Source: Bacteroidota bacterium (lineage in GTDB: Bacteria > Bacteroidota > Bacteroidia > Bacteroidales > F082). Taken from it: 64,000 bases of DNA. The stretch lies in NCBI GenBank assembly GCA_009773165.1, contig WOUZ01000004.1, positions 224,086-288,085 of the forward strand. Reading direction: 5' to 3'. Within the stretch, counting starts at the first letter, position 1; each line of letters opens with the position of its first letter. This document shows, one piece after another, positions 37,289 through 47,665 of the stretch. The translations under genes were made by a program, and so were the position numbers. Below the pieces are notes generated by a model. That model did no database searches. It had not been told where the DNA came from and was given only the letters and a program-made list of their open reading frames with translations.

Positions 37289-38087
37289 TGAGACTACAGC
37301 TTATATTAAGCAACAATTTGAAAAACAGCCTGAAATAGGTATTATTCTCGGAACCGGCTTGGGCGAACTTGTAAACGAAATTGAAGTTGAAAAAGCAATT
37401 CCTTATGAAGAAATTCCCAACTTTCCCGTTTCTACAGTTCATGGACACAAAGGCCGTTTGATCTTTGGTAAGTTGAGTGGAAGAACCATTGTTGCAATGC
37501 AAGGTCGATTCCATTATTACGAAGGCTACACCATGCAGGAAGTTACTTTTCCGGTTCGGGTAATGAAACAACTTGGTATACAACTTCTTATTGTTTCGAA
37601 TGCCAGTGGTGGACTTAAAGAAGAGTTTGAAGTTGGTGACCTGATGTTGATTTCAGACCATATTAATTTAATGCCTAATCCACTAATAGGAAAAAATGAT
37701 GAGAGGATAGGAACAAGATTTCCTGATATGAGCGATGCCTATGACCACCGCATACTTCAGATGGCTCATAAAGTTGCGCAAAAAAGTGGTATCAAAGTTC
37801 ATGAAGGAATCTATGCAGCAGTAACCGGACCAACCTTTGAAACTCCGGCAGAGTATAATTACATTCATGTAATTGGTGCTCATGCTGTTGGCATGTCTAC
37901 TGTTCCTGAAGTAATAGTAGCCAGACATATGAAACTTCCTGTGTTCGCTGTCTCTGTAATTTCCGATTTGGGTGTTAAAGGAAAAATTGTGCAAATTTCA
38001 CATGAGGAGGTCATTGATGCCGCTGCCGCTGCTCAGCCAAAAATGACCTTACTCATTAAGGAATTGCTCAAAGAACCAATCATATAG
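37272..38087 (+). CDS. Purine nucleoside phosphorylase
   Basis: A 271-residue trimeric-type PNP (PNP/MTAP family), which cleaves inosine or guanosine with phosphate to base and ribose-1-phosphate. Motifs: GIILGTGLGELV (phosphate loop), VHGHKGRLIFGKL, MQGRFHYYEGY, SNASGGL, GPTFETPAEYNYI with the Glu that contacts the base, and GMSTVPEVIVARH. The track starts at 37242; the ATG at 37272 fits the family N-terminus better. It overlaps the lpxK 3' end by 17 bases and lies 10 bases before lpxH, an odd placement of nucleoside salvage inside a lipid A operon. Confidence 0.95.
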   Translation: MLEKINETTAYIKQQFEKQPEIGIILGTGLGELVNEIEVEKAIPYEEIPNFPVSTVHGHKGRLIFGKLSGRTIVAMQGRFHYYEGYTMQEVTFPVRVMKQLGIQLLIVSNASGGLKEEFEVGDLMLISDHINLMPNPLIGKNDERIGTRFPDMSDAYDHRILQMAHKVAQKSGIKVHEGIYAAVTGPTFETPAEYNYIHVIGAHAVGMSTVPEVIVARHMKLPVFAVSVISDLGVKGKIVQISHEEVIDAAAAAQPKMTLLIKELLKEPII

Positions 38088-38097
38088 ATTATTCAGC

Positions 38098-38874
38098 TTG
38101 ACTGAAGAAAAAACACATATTTACTTTGCTTCAGATTTTCATTTGGGAGTTCCCGATCATGAAAGAAGTCTGAAACGTGAGAAAAAACTCGTAAGCTGGC
38201 TCGAAAGTATTGAGCCGTCTGCCAAAGAGATTTTCCTCATGGGCGATCTTTTCGACTTTTGGTTTGAATACAATACTGTTATACCAAAAGGGTACGTGAG
38301 GCTTCTTGGAAAAATTGCATCTCTTACCGATAAAGGCATTCCTGTGCATGTATTCAGAGGTAATCACGATATTTGGGCTTTCGATTACCTCAGCAAAGAG
38401 GCTGGTGTTCAATTACACAGGCTGCCAGTAATGCGCAGTTTTAACGGGAAAAAATTTTTCTTATCGCATGGCGATGGACTTGGGCCCGGTGACACAGGCT
38501 ACAAATTGTTAAAGAAAGTGTTTGAAAATCGCTTTAATCAATTTCTGTTTAATTGGATACATCCTGATATAGGCACGAAACTCGGATTATATTTCTCGAA
38601 AAAAAGCCGTATTGCCAATATAGCACGCGAACAGAAAAACGATTTTAAAATAGATATTGAGCGCGAGATGCTCTACCTTTATTGCAAACGAAAACTTGAG
38701 CAGCAGCCTACGATCGACTTTTTTGTGTTTGGTCATCGTCATATTCCAATTCAACATGCTGTTGGTGACACAGCTCAAATGGTTATTCTCGGCGATTGGG
38801 TCACAAATTTTTCTTATGCAGTTTTTGATGGCACGTCACTACAGCTTCGTTTTTTTGAGGAAACTAAACCTTAA
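38098..38874 (+). CDS. lpxH: UDP-2,3-diacylglucosamine diphosphatase
   Basis: A 258-residue LpxH-type metallophosphoesterase that hydrolyses UDP-2,3-diacylglucosamine to lipid X. The complete calcineurin-like metal site is present: ASDFHLG (D-x-H), MGDLFDFWFEY, FRGNHDIW, LSHGDGLGPGD and FGHRHIPIQ. GDLFDFWFE is characteristic of LpxH. The ORF begins with TTG at 38098, and no ATG lies before the first conserved block, so the TTG start appears real. It follows the PNP gene by 10 bases and ends 11 bases into the convergent oxidoreductase gene. Confidence 0.93.
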   Translation: MTEEKTHIYFASDFHLGVPDHERSLKREKKLVSWLESIEPSAKEIFLMGDLFDFWFEYNTVIPKGYVRLLGKIASLTDKGIPVHVFRGNHDIWAFDYLSKEAGVQLHRLPVMRSFNGKKFFLSHGDGLGPGDTGYKLLKKVFENRFNQFLFNWIHPDIGTKLGLYFSKKSRIANIAREQKNDFKIDIEREMLYLYCKRKLEQQPTIDFFVFGHRHIPIQHAVGDTAQMVILGDWVTNFSYAVFDGTSLQLRFFEETKP

Positions 38875-39913
38875 ACCTTGATGTATCAGTCTCATTATCC
38901 GGAATCAATTCGTTAACTAATTGATTGATAAATTTTTGAGCTAATGAAGGGGCTAGCATTGCACCTTTTGAACCAAGTCCATTAAAAATATGAAGTGGTT
39001 TTAACAATGGATGTCTTCCTGCAACTGGTCTTCGATCAGCAATAGCGGGACGTATTCCAGACTGATGATCAACCACCTCAAAAGGGACTTTTAAAAACCT
39101 GGAAGGCCTATCCGTAAGATAAGCTTTGGCTTCCTCAGTTGGCTTATCATTTTTAAAATTCCATTCATAGGTAGAGCCAACCCGATAAAGGTCATTTCCT
39201 AAAGGTAAAATAAAAACATCTTTATTCAATAACTGATTGGTATTGAGCTCAGGAATATACAATGTTAACACCTCCCCTTTTACAGGCCGGAACGGCAAGT
39301 TATTGAACCACGGATTCTCAGAAACTGTGTGACCTTCGCAAAAGACAATTTTATCAGCCTTAATATCCTTATATAACACATGCTGATCATGAATTTTTAA
39401 AGAATCATGCATAAAAGCATCCTCAATAAGAAATCCTAACCTATTCAATTCTAAACGGATATAATTTAAAAAAGAGTTTGTATCTAACCAAGCCACATCT
39501 TTTACAAGGCCAAATCCATAAGGAGCATCAATTGTTTTCTCAAGATCAGGTATTGCATCTGCAATTTCAAGAAACTGATCAAATCCCGGCAATAGCAACT
39601 TCGATCTCCATTTCCCTGGTTCGTTTTCAGATAAGATGCGTGCAATCGTGATGTCATGGAGAACATTCTGAGATGTTTCCAATTCAAAACTTCTGTAGAA
39701 GCGAACCGCCTCATCAAATATAGCAGGAACTTTCCAACTAAGGGTAAGGTAGCGGAAAACAATTGGATTCATTATACCTGCCGCAACTCTTGAGGATGTG
39801 AAACGGTCAGGTTTATCAATGACTATAAAAGGAATATTTCTTTTTAGAAGATGCCATGACAAAATACTGCCAGCCAAACCCAAGCCAACAATTACAATCT
39901 GCTTATGTACCAT
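38864..39913 (-). CDS. FAD-dependent oxidoreductase (DAO family)
   Basis: A 349-residue protein with an N-terminal FAD-binding Rossmann motif IVIVGLGLAGSILSWHL (5-21), the second conserved region SRVAAGIMNPIVFRYLTLSW, and a C-terminal GIRPAIADRRPVAGRHP plus FNGLGSKGAMLAPSLAQ where the flavin is closed in. This is the D-amino-acid-oxidase-like fold, closest in style to the MnmC C-terminal or glycine oxidase type. The substrate is unknown. The 3' end overlaps the convergent lpxH gene by 11 bases. It is 1 base downstream of gapA on the same strand. Confidence 0.85.
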   Translation of the reverse strand: MVHKQIVIVGLGLAGSILSWHLLKRNIPFIVIDKPDRFTSSRVAAGIMNPIVFRYLTLSWKVPAIFDEAVRFYRSFELETSQNVLHDITIARILSENEPGKWRSKLLLPGFDQFLEIADAIPDLEKTIDAPYGFGLVKDVAWLDTNSFLNYIRLELNRLGFLIEDAFMHDSLKIHDQHVLYKDIKADKIVFCEGHTVSENPWFNNLPFRPVKGEVLTLYIPELNTNQLLNKDVFILPLGNDLYRVGSTYEWNFKNDKPTEEAKAYLTDRPSRFLKVPFEVVDHQSGIRPAIADRRPVAGRHPLLKPLHIFNGLGSKGAMLAPSLAQKFINQLVNELIPDNETDTSRFKV

Positions 39914-39914
39914 T

Positions 39915-40928
39915 TCATGCGAATAGTTCTATTAAGTCCACAAGGCGGCTTGCGTAACCCATTTCATTATCATACCATGCAACAACTTTAACCAGCTTAT
40001 TTCGATCACCCAAAACAGCGGTTAATCCTGCATCAAACACAGCTGAGTGCGTATTCCCAATCACATCAACTGAAACTATCGGATCTTCAGTATACTGCAA
40101 AATACCTTTTAGGTTTCCTTCAGAAGCTGTTTTAAAAGCTGCATTTATTTCCTTTACAGTGGCCGACTTATGTAAAGTACATGTAAGGTCGGTGAGCGAT
40201 CCATCAGCTACAGGAACGCGAATACCAGCTCCTCCCAAATTACCTTTCAAATGCGGAAATATACGTGTAGCTGCTTTAGCAGCACCCGTTGTGGTTGGGA
40301 CAATAGAGGTTGCTGCCGCACGACCTCTTCTCCAGTCCTTATGAGGACCATCAACCAGATTTTGATCTTTTGTATAGCTATGAACTGTTGTGATGAATCC
40401 TTTTTCCACGCCCCAGTTTTCATCCAGAATTTTAATCAGCGGTGCAACATTATTCGTTGTGCATGAGGCATTTGAAATGACAAAATCATTTTTATTGATT
40501 AGGTGATTGTTAACACCCAATACAATGTAGGGAACCTTTTCCAGGTCATCTTTGGCAGGAGCAGAAATAATTACTTTTCGCGCCCCAGCATCGTGAACGT
40601 GACGCAAAGCCTGCTCTGGTTCAATAAAAAAACCTGTTGATTCAATAACAACATCAATTCCCAATTTTTTCCAGGGCAATAAGGATGGGTCTGAAACTGA
40701 AAGCACCTCAACACGTTTTCCATTAACTGTTAAGCTGTTACTATCAGGAATTATTTCATATGGAAAATGACCATGAACACTATCGTACTTTAACAAATGT
40801 GCCAGATTATAGGCATCAGTCAAATCATTTATTGCAACAACTTCCATATCAGTACGTTGCAAAAGCTGTCGAAAGGTTACTCTTCCGATCCTGCCAAATC
40901 CGTTGATAGCTATTCTGATTTTCTGCAT
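39915..40928 (-). CDS. gapA: Glyceraldehyde-3-phosphate dehydrogenase, type I
   Basis: A 337-residue GAPDH that oxidises glyceraldehyde-3-phosphate to 1,3-bisphosphoglycerate in glycolysis. N-terminal NAD motif INGFGRIGR, the catalytic cysteine in SNASCTTNNVAPL, the phosphate-site HSYTKDQNLVDGPHKDWRRGR and closing WYDNEMGYASRLVDL are all typical. The track starts at 40946; I use the Met at 40928 (MQKIRIAINGFGRIG), where family members begin. The gene is co-oriented with the ABC-F gene upstream and the FAD oxidoreductase downstream. Confidence 0.96.
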   Translation of the reverse strand: MQKIRIAINGFGRIGRVTFRQLLQRTDMEVVAINDLTDAYNLAHLLKYDSVHGHFPYEIIPDSNSLTVNGKRVEVLSVSDPSLLPWKKLGIDVVIESTGFFIEPEQALRHVHDAGARKVIISAPAKDDLEKVPYIVLGVNNHLINKNDFVISNASCTTNNVAPLIKILDENWGVEKGFITTVHSYTKDQNLVDGPHKDWRRGRAAATSIVPTTTGAAKAATRIFPHLKGNLGGAGIRVPVADGSLTDLTCTLHKSATVKEINAAFKTASEGNLKGILQYTEDPIVSVDVIGNTHSAVFDAGLTAVLGDRNKLVKVVAWYDNEMGYASRLVDLIELFA

Positions 40929-41002
40929 TCCATCACTTTTTGGCAAAGTTAACCAAAAGTGAAATCAAAATTAGAATCAAAAATCAATCCGGTAAACTGA
41001 TA

Positions 41003-42616
<1,614 letters not shown>

Positions 42617-42665
42617 CTATTATATAATTTATTAACAAAAATAAGTCAACTGACTTTAAAGCGTG

Positions 42666-42673
42666 CAAAGGTA
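42666..42673 (-). promoter_or_regulatory. Predicted -7 box for the ABC-F gene
   Basis: TACCTTTG on the minus strand followed by CA (TACCTTTGCA, the commonest Bacteroidota form), 50 bases upstream of the start. No clear TTTG partner 19-21 bases further up. Confidence 0.5.
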
Positions 42674-42829
42674 CATCATTAAGTAATGTTATGGCTATGA
42701 ATAGTATCTTTATCACCTGAGCATTTGATCGCATTAAGTCAATAAATTCATGTATATACTTTATTATCAGTATTTTATATTAATATTGGTATTTCAAAAA
42801 GAAACAGAAGTTTATGAAGTTTGATATTC

Positions 42830-42860
42830 TTGTAATCTCAGAGGTTTATAATTACTTTTG
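42830..42860 (+). promoter_or_regulatory. Predicted Bacteroidota-type promoter for mnmE
   Basis: TTG, exactly 20 bases, TACTTTTG: an ideal match to the phylum's -33/-7 consensus. It ends 23 bases before the mnmE ATG at 42884. Confidence 0.65.
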
Positions 42861-42883
42861 TCAGGTATCAAAAAAAGCGAACA

Positions 42884-44284
42884 ATGCATTTCGATTATCT
42901 GAATAAAGACACTATTTGCGCCTTATCAACAGCACCTGGAATGGCTGCAATTGCTGTACTGCGCATCTCAGGTCCGGAAACTTTTTCTATTGTAAGGCAA
43001 ATCTTTAAGCCTAAATCGAACAAGGCTTTAACAGAGGAAATGCTAAAACATAAAGTCCATTTTGGTACTATTTACGATAATGAGGTGCTGCTTGATGAAG
43101 TGCTTGTTACTTTTTTCAAATCCCCGCATTCATATACAGGTGAAGATGTTGCTGAAATCAGTTGCCATGGATCTGTTTATATACAACAACGGATTTTTGA
43201 TCTGATTATTGAAAAAGGGGCACGACCGGCCACAGCAGGCGAATTTACCATGCGGGGTTTTGCACATCAGCGTTTCGACCTTGCACAGGCAGAAGCAGTG
43301 GCTGACCTCATTGCCAGCAATTCGAGAACTACTCATGAGTTGGCTATCAGACAGATGAGGGGTGGCTTCTCCGAGAAAATTGCAATTCTGAGACAGCGCT
43401 TGCTCGAATTCACTGCACTCATTGAACTTGAACTTGACTTTTCAGAAGAAGATGTTGAATTTGCCGATCGTAACGCTTTTTTACTTCTTATTGCAGAGCT
43501 CCAGGCTGAGATTAAAGTTTTAATGTCAAGTTTTCAAACAGGTAATGTGCTGAAAAATGGAATTCCTGTTGCTATCATTGGTAAACCAAACGTTGGCAAA
43601 TCAACCCTGCTGAATGCCATCTTGAACGAGGAACGTGCTATCGTGAGCGAAATTCCAGGCACCACACGCGACATTATTGAGGACACCATTATTATCGAAG
43701 GTTACAATTTCCGTTTCATCGACACTGCAGGTTTACGCGATTCTGACGACATTATCGAAAATATGGGCATTGAACGCACGTACGAAAAAATAAAACAAGC
43801 ATCCATAATACTATATGTATGTGACCTCTCAGCTTGTGTCGGCGAATCAGCTGATGAGATGCTTACTGATTTCAAATCTTTCATGCAAGACGATAGTAAA
43901 CATTTTATTTTGGTTGGAAATAAGATTGATCAAATCGCTGAAACACCTGGCCATTTCAGGGAAATGGTTGAACTGGAAACAATCTTTGTTTCGGCCAAAA
44001 GAAAAGAAAATATTCAGCTGATAGCGGATAGTTTGGTTAAGGCAGTGAAAAAATTTACCATTCAGGCGGATACTATTGTAAGCAACGCCCGCCATTATCA
44101 CGCCTTGAAAAAAACCTCAGAAGCCTTGTCAGAAGTTGAAAGAAATCTTATTGAAAAGTTGCCTACTGACTTAATTGCAATTGACATTCGGACTGCATTG
44201 CACCATCTGGGTTCGATAACAGGACAGATATATACGGACGAGATTTTAGGAACAATTTTCAGTAAATTTTGTATCGGAAAGTGA
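42884..44284 (+). CDS. mnmE: tRNA uridine-5-carboxymethylaminomethyl modification GTPase
   Basis: A 466-residue MnmE (TrmE), which with MnmG modifies U34 of tRNAs. The N-terminal folate-binding domain contains DTICALSTAPGMAAIAVLRISG and GEFTMRGFAHQRFDLAQAEAV. The central GTPase domain has G1 GKPNVGKST, G2/G3 PGTTRD and DTAGLRDS, G4 NKID. The C-terminus ends with the catalytic CIGK. All parts are intact. It is a single-gene unit with a near-consensus promoter, divergent from the ABC-F gene. Confidence 0.97.
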   Translation: MHFDYLNKDTICALSTAPGMAAIAVLRISGPETFSIVRQIFKPKSNKALTEEMLKHKVHFGTIYDNEVLLDEVLVTFFKSPHSYTGEDVAEISCHGSVYIQQRIFDLIIEKGARPATAGEFTMRGFAHQRFDLAQAEAVADLIASNSRTTHELAIRQMRGGFSEKIAILRQRLLEFTALIELELDFSEEDVEFADRNAFLLLIAELQAEIKVLMSSFQTGNVLKNGIPVAIIGKPNVGKSTLLNAILNEERAIVSEIPGTTRDIIEDTIIIEGYNFRFIDTAGLRDSDDIIENMGIERTYEKIKQASIILYVCDLSACVGESADEMLTDFKSFMQDDSKHFILVGNKIDQIAETPGHFREMVELETIFVSAKRKENIQLIADSLVKAVKKFTIQADTIVSNARHYHALKKTSEALSEVERNLIEKLPTDLIAIDIRTALHHLGSITGQIYTDEILGTIFSKFCIGK

Positions 44285-44290
44285 AAACAC

Positions 44291-44330
44291 AAAAAAAACA
44301 GGAAACAAGTTAATTCTCGCTTCCTGCTTT
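44291..44330 (-). terminator. Intrinsic terminator after the T9SS esterase gene
   Basis: On the minus strand CAGGAAGCGAG and CTTGTTTCCTG form an 11-bp stem with two G-U pairs, followed by TTTTTTTT. On the plus strand the same stem has A-C mismatches, so it works best for the minus-strand gene. Confidence 0.82.
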
Positions 44331-44349
44331 TCAAAATGATCGTTATATA

Positions 44350-45492
44350 TTATTGAATATTAACGACTTTATATGTTTTAGTTAATGATTTACTTGAAAC
44401 CTGAATATAGTTCAATCCTGAATTTTTCAATTGAATTTTTATGCTAAAATCTTCAGTATTATAAGTTGACTGAATTTTTCCAAGTGCATCATATACAGTT
44501 ATTTTCATTGGATTAGCTGAAGCAGAAGTTAAAGTAACCCACCCGTTTGATGGATTTGGTCCAATTTGAAACACTGAAGACTCCATCTCATCTGAAGATG
44601 ACATCAAACCCGTCATATCGTACTTTCTGAGAAACTGCCAGATCACTTTGCTGGCACTGAAATCCATATTCGTAATATTAATATTTACCGGCGCACCTGG
44701 CCATGAATGACCTCCGCCGATTATCTTATAATGTTCGACAGATGTTCCAACATCTCCCATTGGGTAAACATAACGCTCTGCCGTGCAGCCATCGTTTGGA
44801 TTGATATCAGGTAACTGCTGGAATTCGGCCGTTGTTTGGCAATTGTTATGATCAATCCAAAAATCAACGATATTCGCAACAGGCACAAAAAACGCACTTC
44901 CATTATAAGGAACCGTTCCATCTGCAGTTCCATGGATGTGCATCACCGGAATAGGACGTGAAGGCAAACACGTCATAAAATTGGCAGTAGTCATAGTTCC
45001 TGTTACTGACGCTATTGCAGCAATTTTCTGACTTAAGGCACATGAGAGACTATACGACATAAAGCCTCCATTGCTCATACCAGTTGAATAAACTCTGCTT
45101 AGGTCAATATTATAATGTTGCGCAAGGGTATCGATGAGTGCTGATAAAAACCCGATATCATTCACATTGGAGGTCCCAAACGTATTCCAATGCATGGTAT
45201 TATTAAAATCTAATGTGCCATTGGGATGAACAACCAAAAAAACTGCTGTGTCAGCAATAGGTCTGAAATCACCATATTGCTCCTGCTCAATATTATTCGA
45301 TCCATAGCCATGCAGATTAAGTAGTAATGGAACAGTCTGCTGATTATTATACCCTGAAGGTACATACAGACGGTAGGTTCGGTTTAGCCCTTCAAATGTA
45401 AAACCCGATTCTACTGTGGTCTGGGCGTTTGTAAAAAGATTGAAACCATTAATTAAGATAATGATTATCAATAAACTAATTCTGTTTTTCAT
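44350..45492 (-). CDS. Secreted esterase (PHB-depolymerase family) with T9SS sorting domain
   Basis: A 380-residue secreted alpha/beta-hydrolase. Signal peptide to about FTNAQ (24). Catalytic domain of the poly(3-hydroxybutyrate) depolymerase / feruloyl esterase family (LpqC-like): LLLNLHGYGSN (oxyanion region), the nucleophile Ser in YSTGMSNGGFMS, the Asp in HGTADGTVPYNG and the His in GGGHSWPGA. The last 75 residues (from VFQIGPNPSNGWVTL to TYKVVNIQ) are a type A C-terminal T9SS signal, which directs it across the outer membrane. Probable substrates are plant-derived esters or polyesters. It is a single unit with its own terminator. Confidence 0.9.
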   Translation of the reverse strand: MKNRISLLIIIILINGFNLFTNAQTTVESGFTFEGLNRTYRLYVPSGYNNQQTVPLLLNLHGYGSNNIEQEQYGDFRPIADTAVFLVVHPNGTLDFNNTMHWNTFGTSNVNDIGFLSALIDTLAQHYNIDLSRVYSTGMSNGGFMSYSLSCALSQKIAAIASVTGTMTTANFMTCLPSRPIPVMHIHGTADGTVPYNGSAFFVPVANIVDFWIDHNNCQTTAEFQQLPDINPNDGCTAERYVYPMGDVGTSVEHYKIIGGGHSWPGAPVNINITNMDFSASKVIWQFLRKYDMTGLMSSSDEMESSVFQIGPNPSNGWVTLTSASANPMKITVYDALGKIQSTYNTEDFSIKIQLKNSGLNYIQVSSKSLTKTYKVVNIQ

Positions 45493-45533
45493 ATATTCAA
45501 ATAATTACAAAACTACAAAAAAACCGATTCAAC

Positions 45534-46007
45534 TTACTTTGAGGCATCATTTGTTGATCCTGGAAAAATTTTCTTCACAACCTCAGTCCGGTAATTGAAA
45601 ATTGATTCAAGTTGTTTTTTAACAAAAATGACGTGCGCGAAATTTCCTAAAAAACCAAGCGGGAGCAAATAACTGACAATATCTTCCATTTCGACTCCAC
45701 CATCCACTGACTTAAAATGGTGTTCATGATGCCACATTTTGTAGGGACCTTTTCGTTGTTCATCAACAAAAAACTTCATTTCATCAACATGAGTTATTTC
45801 AGTAACCCATTCCATTGGAACTCCTGCTACCGGCTTTACTGTATATGCAATAATTTGTCCGGGGTACATCTTCCCTTCTCCACCTGTTTTTATCGTAAAA
45901 CCCATGGATGGAGCGGTTATTTTTGATAGATTTTGAGGAGAACTAAAGAAATCCCACACTTCAGGCAATGAAGCAGGCACAAAGATTCTAGTGTGTAGTT
46001 GATACAT
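45534..46007 (-). CDS. SRPBCC-family (START-like) protein
   Basis: A 157-residue protein with the ligand-binding helix-grip fold of the polyketide cyclase/START-like superfamily: HTRIFVPASLPEVWDFFSSPQNLSKITAPSMGFTI at the N-terminus and KMWHHEHHFKSVDGGVEMEDIVSYLLPLGFLG in the middle, with a final amphipathic helix. Many relatives sit beside SDR or cyclopropane genes, which is not the case here. It probably binds a hydrophobic small ligand; the identity is unknown. It is on its own on the minus strand, upstream of the esterase gene by about 40 bases and possibly co-transcribed with it. Confidence 0.85.
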   Translation of the reverse strand: MYQLHTRIFVPASLPEVWDFFSSPQNLSKITAPSMGFTIKTGGEGKMYPGQIIAYTVKPVAGVPMEWVTEITHVDEMKFFVDEQRKGPYKMWHHEHHFKSVDGGVEMEDIVSYLLPLGFLGNFAHVIFVKKQLESIFNYRTEVVKKIFPGSTNDASK

Positions 46008-46241
46008 TTTTTATTTTATAAACATCCGACAAAGCAGAAAGTTTTAATAAAAAAACAAATGATCAATTTAGACTCTTGTTATAAATTGGTGGAATAATTC
46101 ATATATTATTAATTAACAAGAAGTTAACTACCTTTAGAATTCATTTACGAAGAAGCTTTTACAAAAGCCTTTTTTTAAAGAAATTATAATGATTTTCAGC
46201 TTGTTTTCTTACTTTTACGCCTTGTTTAAAAAATCATAACT

Positions 46242-47594
46242 ATGACAAAGACCAAACCACGCCTAAGTTTTTGGCAAATATGGAACATGAGTTTTGGTTT
46301 CATGGGCATTCAGATGGGTTTTGCCCTTCAAAATGCCAATGCGAGCCGAATATTACAAACCTTTGGTGCTGATGTTGAACACCTTTCATGGTTTTGGCTG
46401 GTTGCACCCATTACCGGTATGATCGTTCAGCCAATAATTGGCCATTATAGTGATCAGACCTGGAATCGCTTTGGCAGACGTCGTCCTTATTTTTTATTCG
46501 GAGCCATAATGACAGCTATTGGGTTAATATTAATGCCCAACTCCCCCATGTTTGCCTCGTTTTTACCACCGCTTTGGATTGGTGCAGGTATGCTCATGAT
46601 CATGGATGCTTCAGTGAATGTTGCCATGGAACCATTCAGGGCTCTTGTTGCGGACAAACTCCCGACTGATCAGCGAACTCTCGGTTTTTCGGTTCAAACA
46701 TTACTTATAGGAATTGGTGCAGTGGTTGGTTCCTGGTTACCTTATGTTCTTACTAATTGGTTTGGATTTAATGAATTAGGTGCTGAAGGAAGTGTTCCGT
46801 TCAGTTTGATTTTATCCTTTATTATTGGTGCGGCAGTCCTCCTTGGAAGTATTATTTGGACTGTTGCAACGACCAAAGAGTACTCGCCCGAAGAGCAGGC
46901 TATGTTTGACGATCACACCGCAGCACCTGAGGAAGAATCGAAAGGTATTATGGATATTTTCAAAGATTTTGCTCAAATGCCATCTACCATGCGCCAATTA
47001 GGATTGGTTCAGTTCTTTTCCTGGTTTGCATTGTTCTCCATGTGGGTCTTTACTACACCGGCACTTGCACAACATGTCTGGGGATTATCAGCTGGCGACA
47101 GAAGCTCTGCTGCTTTCAACGAAGCAGGTGATTATGTAGGAGTCATATTTGGTGTATATAACCTCGTTGCTGCTTTATTTGCAATGGCTTTGCCTGTTAT
47201 AGCTGCAAAAGTTGGCCGCAAACGCACTCATGCTATTAACCTGGCAATTGGAGGATTGGGAATGATATCCATGGTTTTTGTTACTTCACCTGAAATGAAA
47301 TGGTTACTTAATCTTAGCATGATTGGTGTTGGGATCGCTTGGGCAAGTATTCTGGCGATGCCATATGCAATTTTAGCAGGTTCTATACCTGCAAGGAAAA
47401 TGGGTGTTTACATGGGGATTTTTAATTTCTTCATCACATTCCCACAAATAGTGAATGGTTTGCTTGGAGGACCCATTGTTAAGCATTTTTATGGAGGCCA
47501 TGCAATCTATGCTTTGGTTGCTGCAGGGTTAATGCTAATCTTAGGAGCTATTTCCGTTATTTTTGTAAAAGACTCCGATGATATAGTGCAATAG
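46242..47594 (+). CDS. MFS transporter, SLC45 (sucrose/maltose-type) family
   Basis: A 450-residue permease with 12 predicted membrane helices. The loop between helices 2 and 3 reads SDQTWNRFGRRRPYFLFGA, the RWGRRRP-like signature of SLC45/GPH-like sugar transporters. PITGMIVQPIIGHYSD and PFRALVADKLP also match the family. It likely imports a disaccharide such as maltose or sucrose by proton symport. No glycosidase or regulator is adjacent, so the substrate is open. It is monocistronic with its own terminator. Confidence 0.9.
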   Translation: MTKTKPRLSFWQIWNMSFGFMGIQMGFALQNANASRILQTFGADVEHLSWFWLVAPITGMIVQPIIGHYSDQTWNRFGRRRPYFLFGAIMTAIGLILMPNSPMFASFLPPLWIGAGMLMIMDASVNVAMEPFRALVADKLPTDQRTLGFSVQTLLIGIGAVVGSWLPYVLTNWFGFNELGAEGSVPFSLILSFIIGAAVLLGSIIWTVATTKEYSPEEQAMFDDHTAAPEEESKGIMDIFKDFAQMPSTMRQLGLVQFFSWFALFSMWVFTTPALAQHVWGLSAGDRSSAAFNEAGDYVGVIFGVYNLVAALFAMALPVIAAKVGRKRTHAINLAIGGLGMISMVFVTSPEMKWLLNLSMIGVGIAWASILAMPYAILAGSIPARKMGVYMGIFNFFITFPQIVNGLLGGPIVKHFYGGHAIYALVAAGLMLILGAISVIFVKDSDDIVQ

Positions 47595-47627
47595 CGTGCA
47601 AAAACTTTTTTAAGAATTAGCTGATTT

Positions 47628-47662
47628 AAAACAACTGGGATGGTAATTTCAGTTGTTTTTTT
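47628..47662. terminator. Intrinsic terminator between convergent genes
   Basis: AAACAACTG and CAGTTGTTT form a 9-bp stem with a 12-base loop and T or A runs on both sides. It lies between the MFS gene and the redoxin-fold gene. Confidence 0.8.
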
Positions 47663-47665
47663 CAA

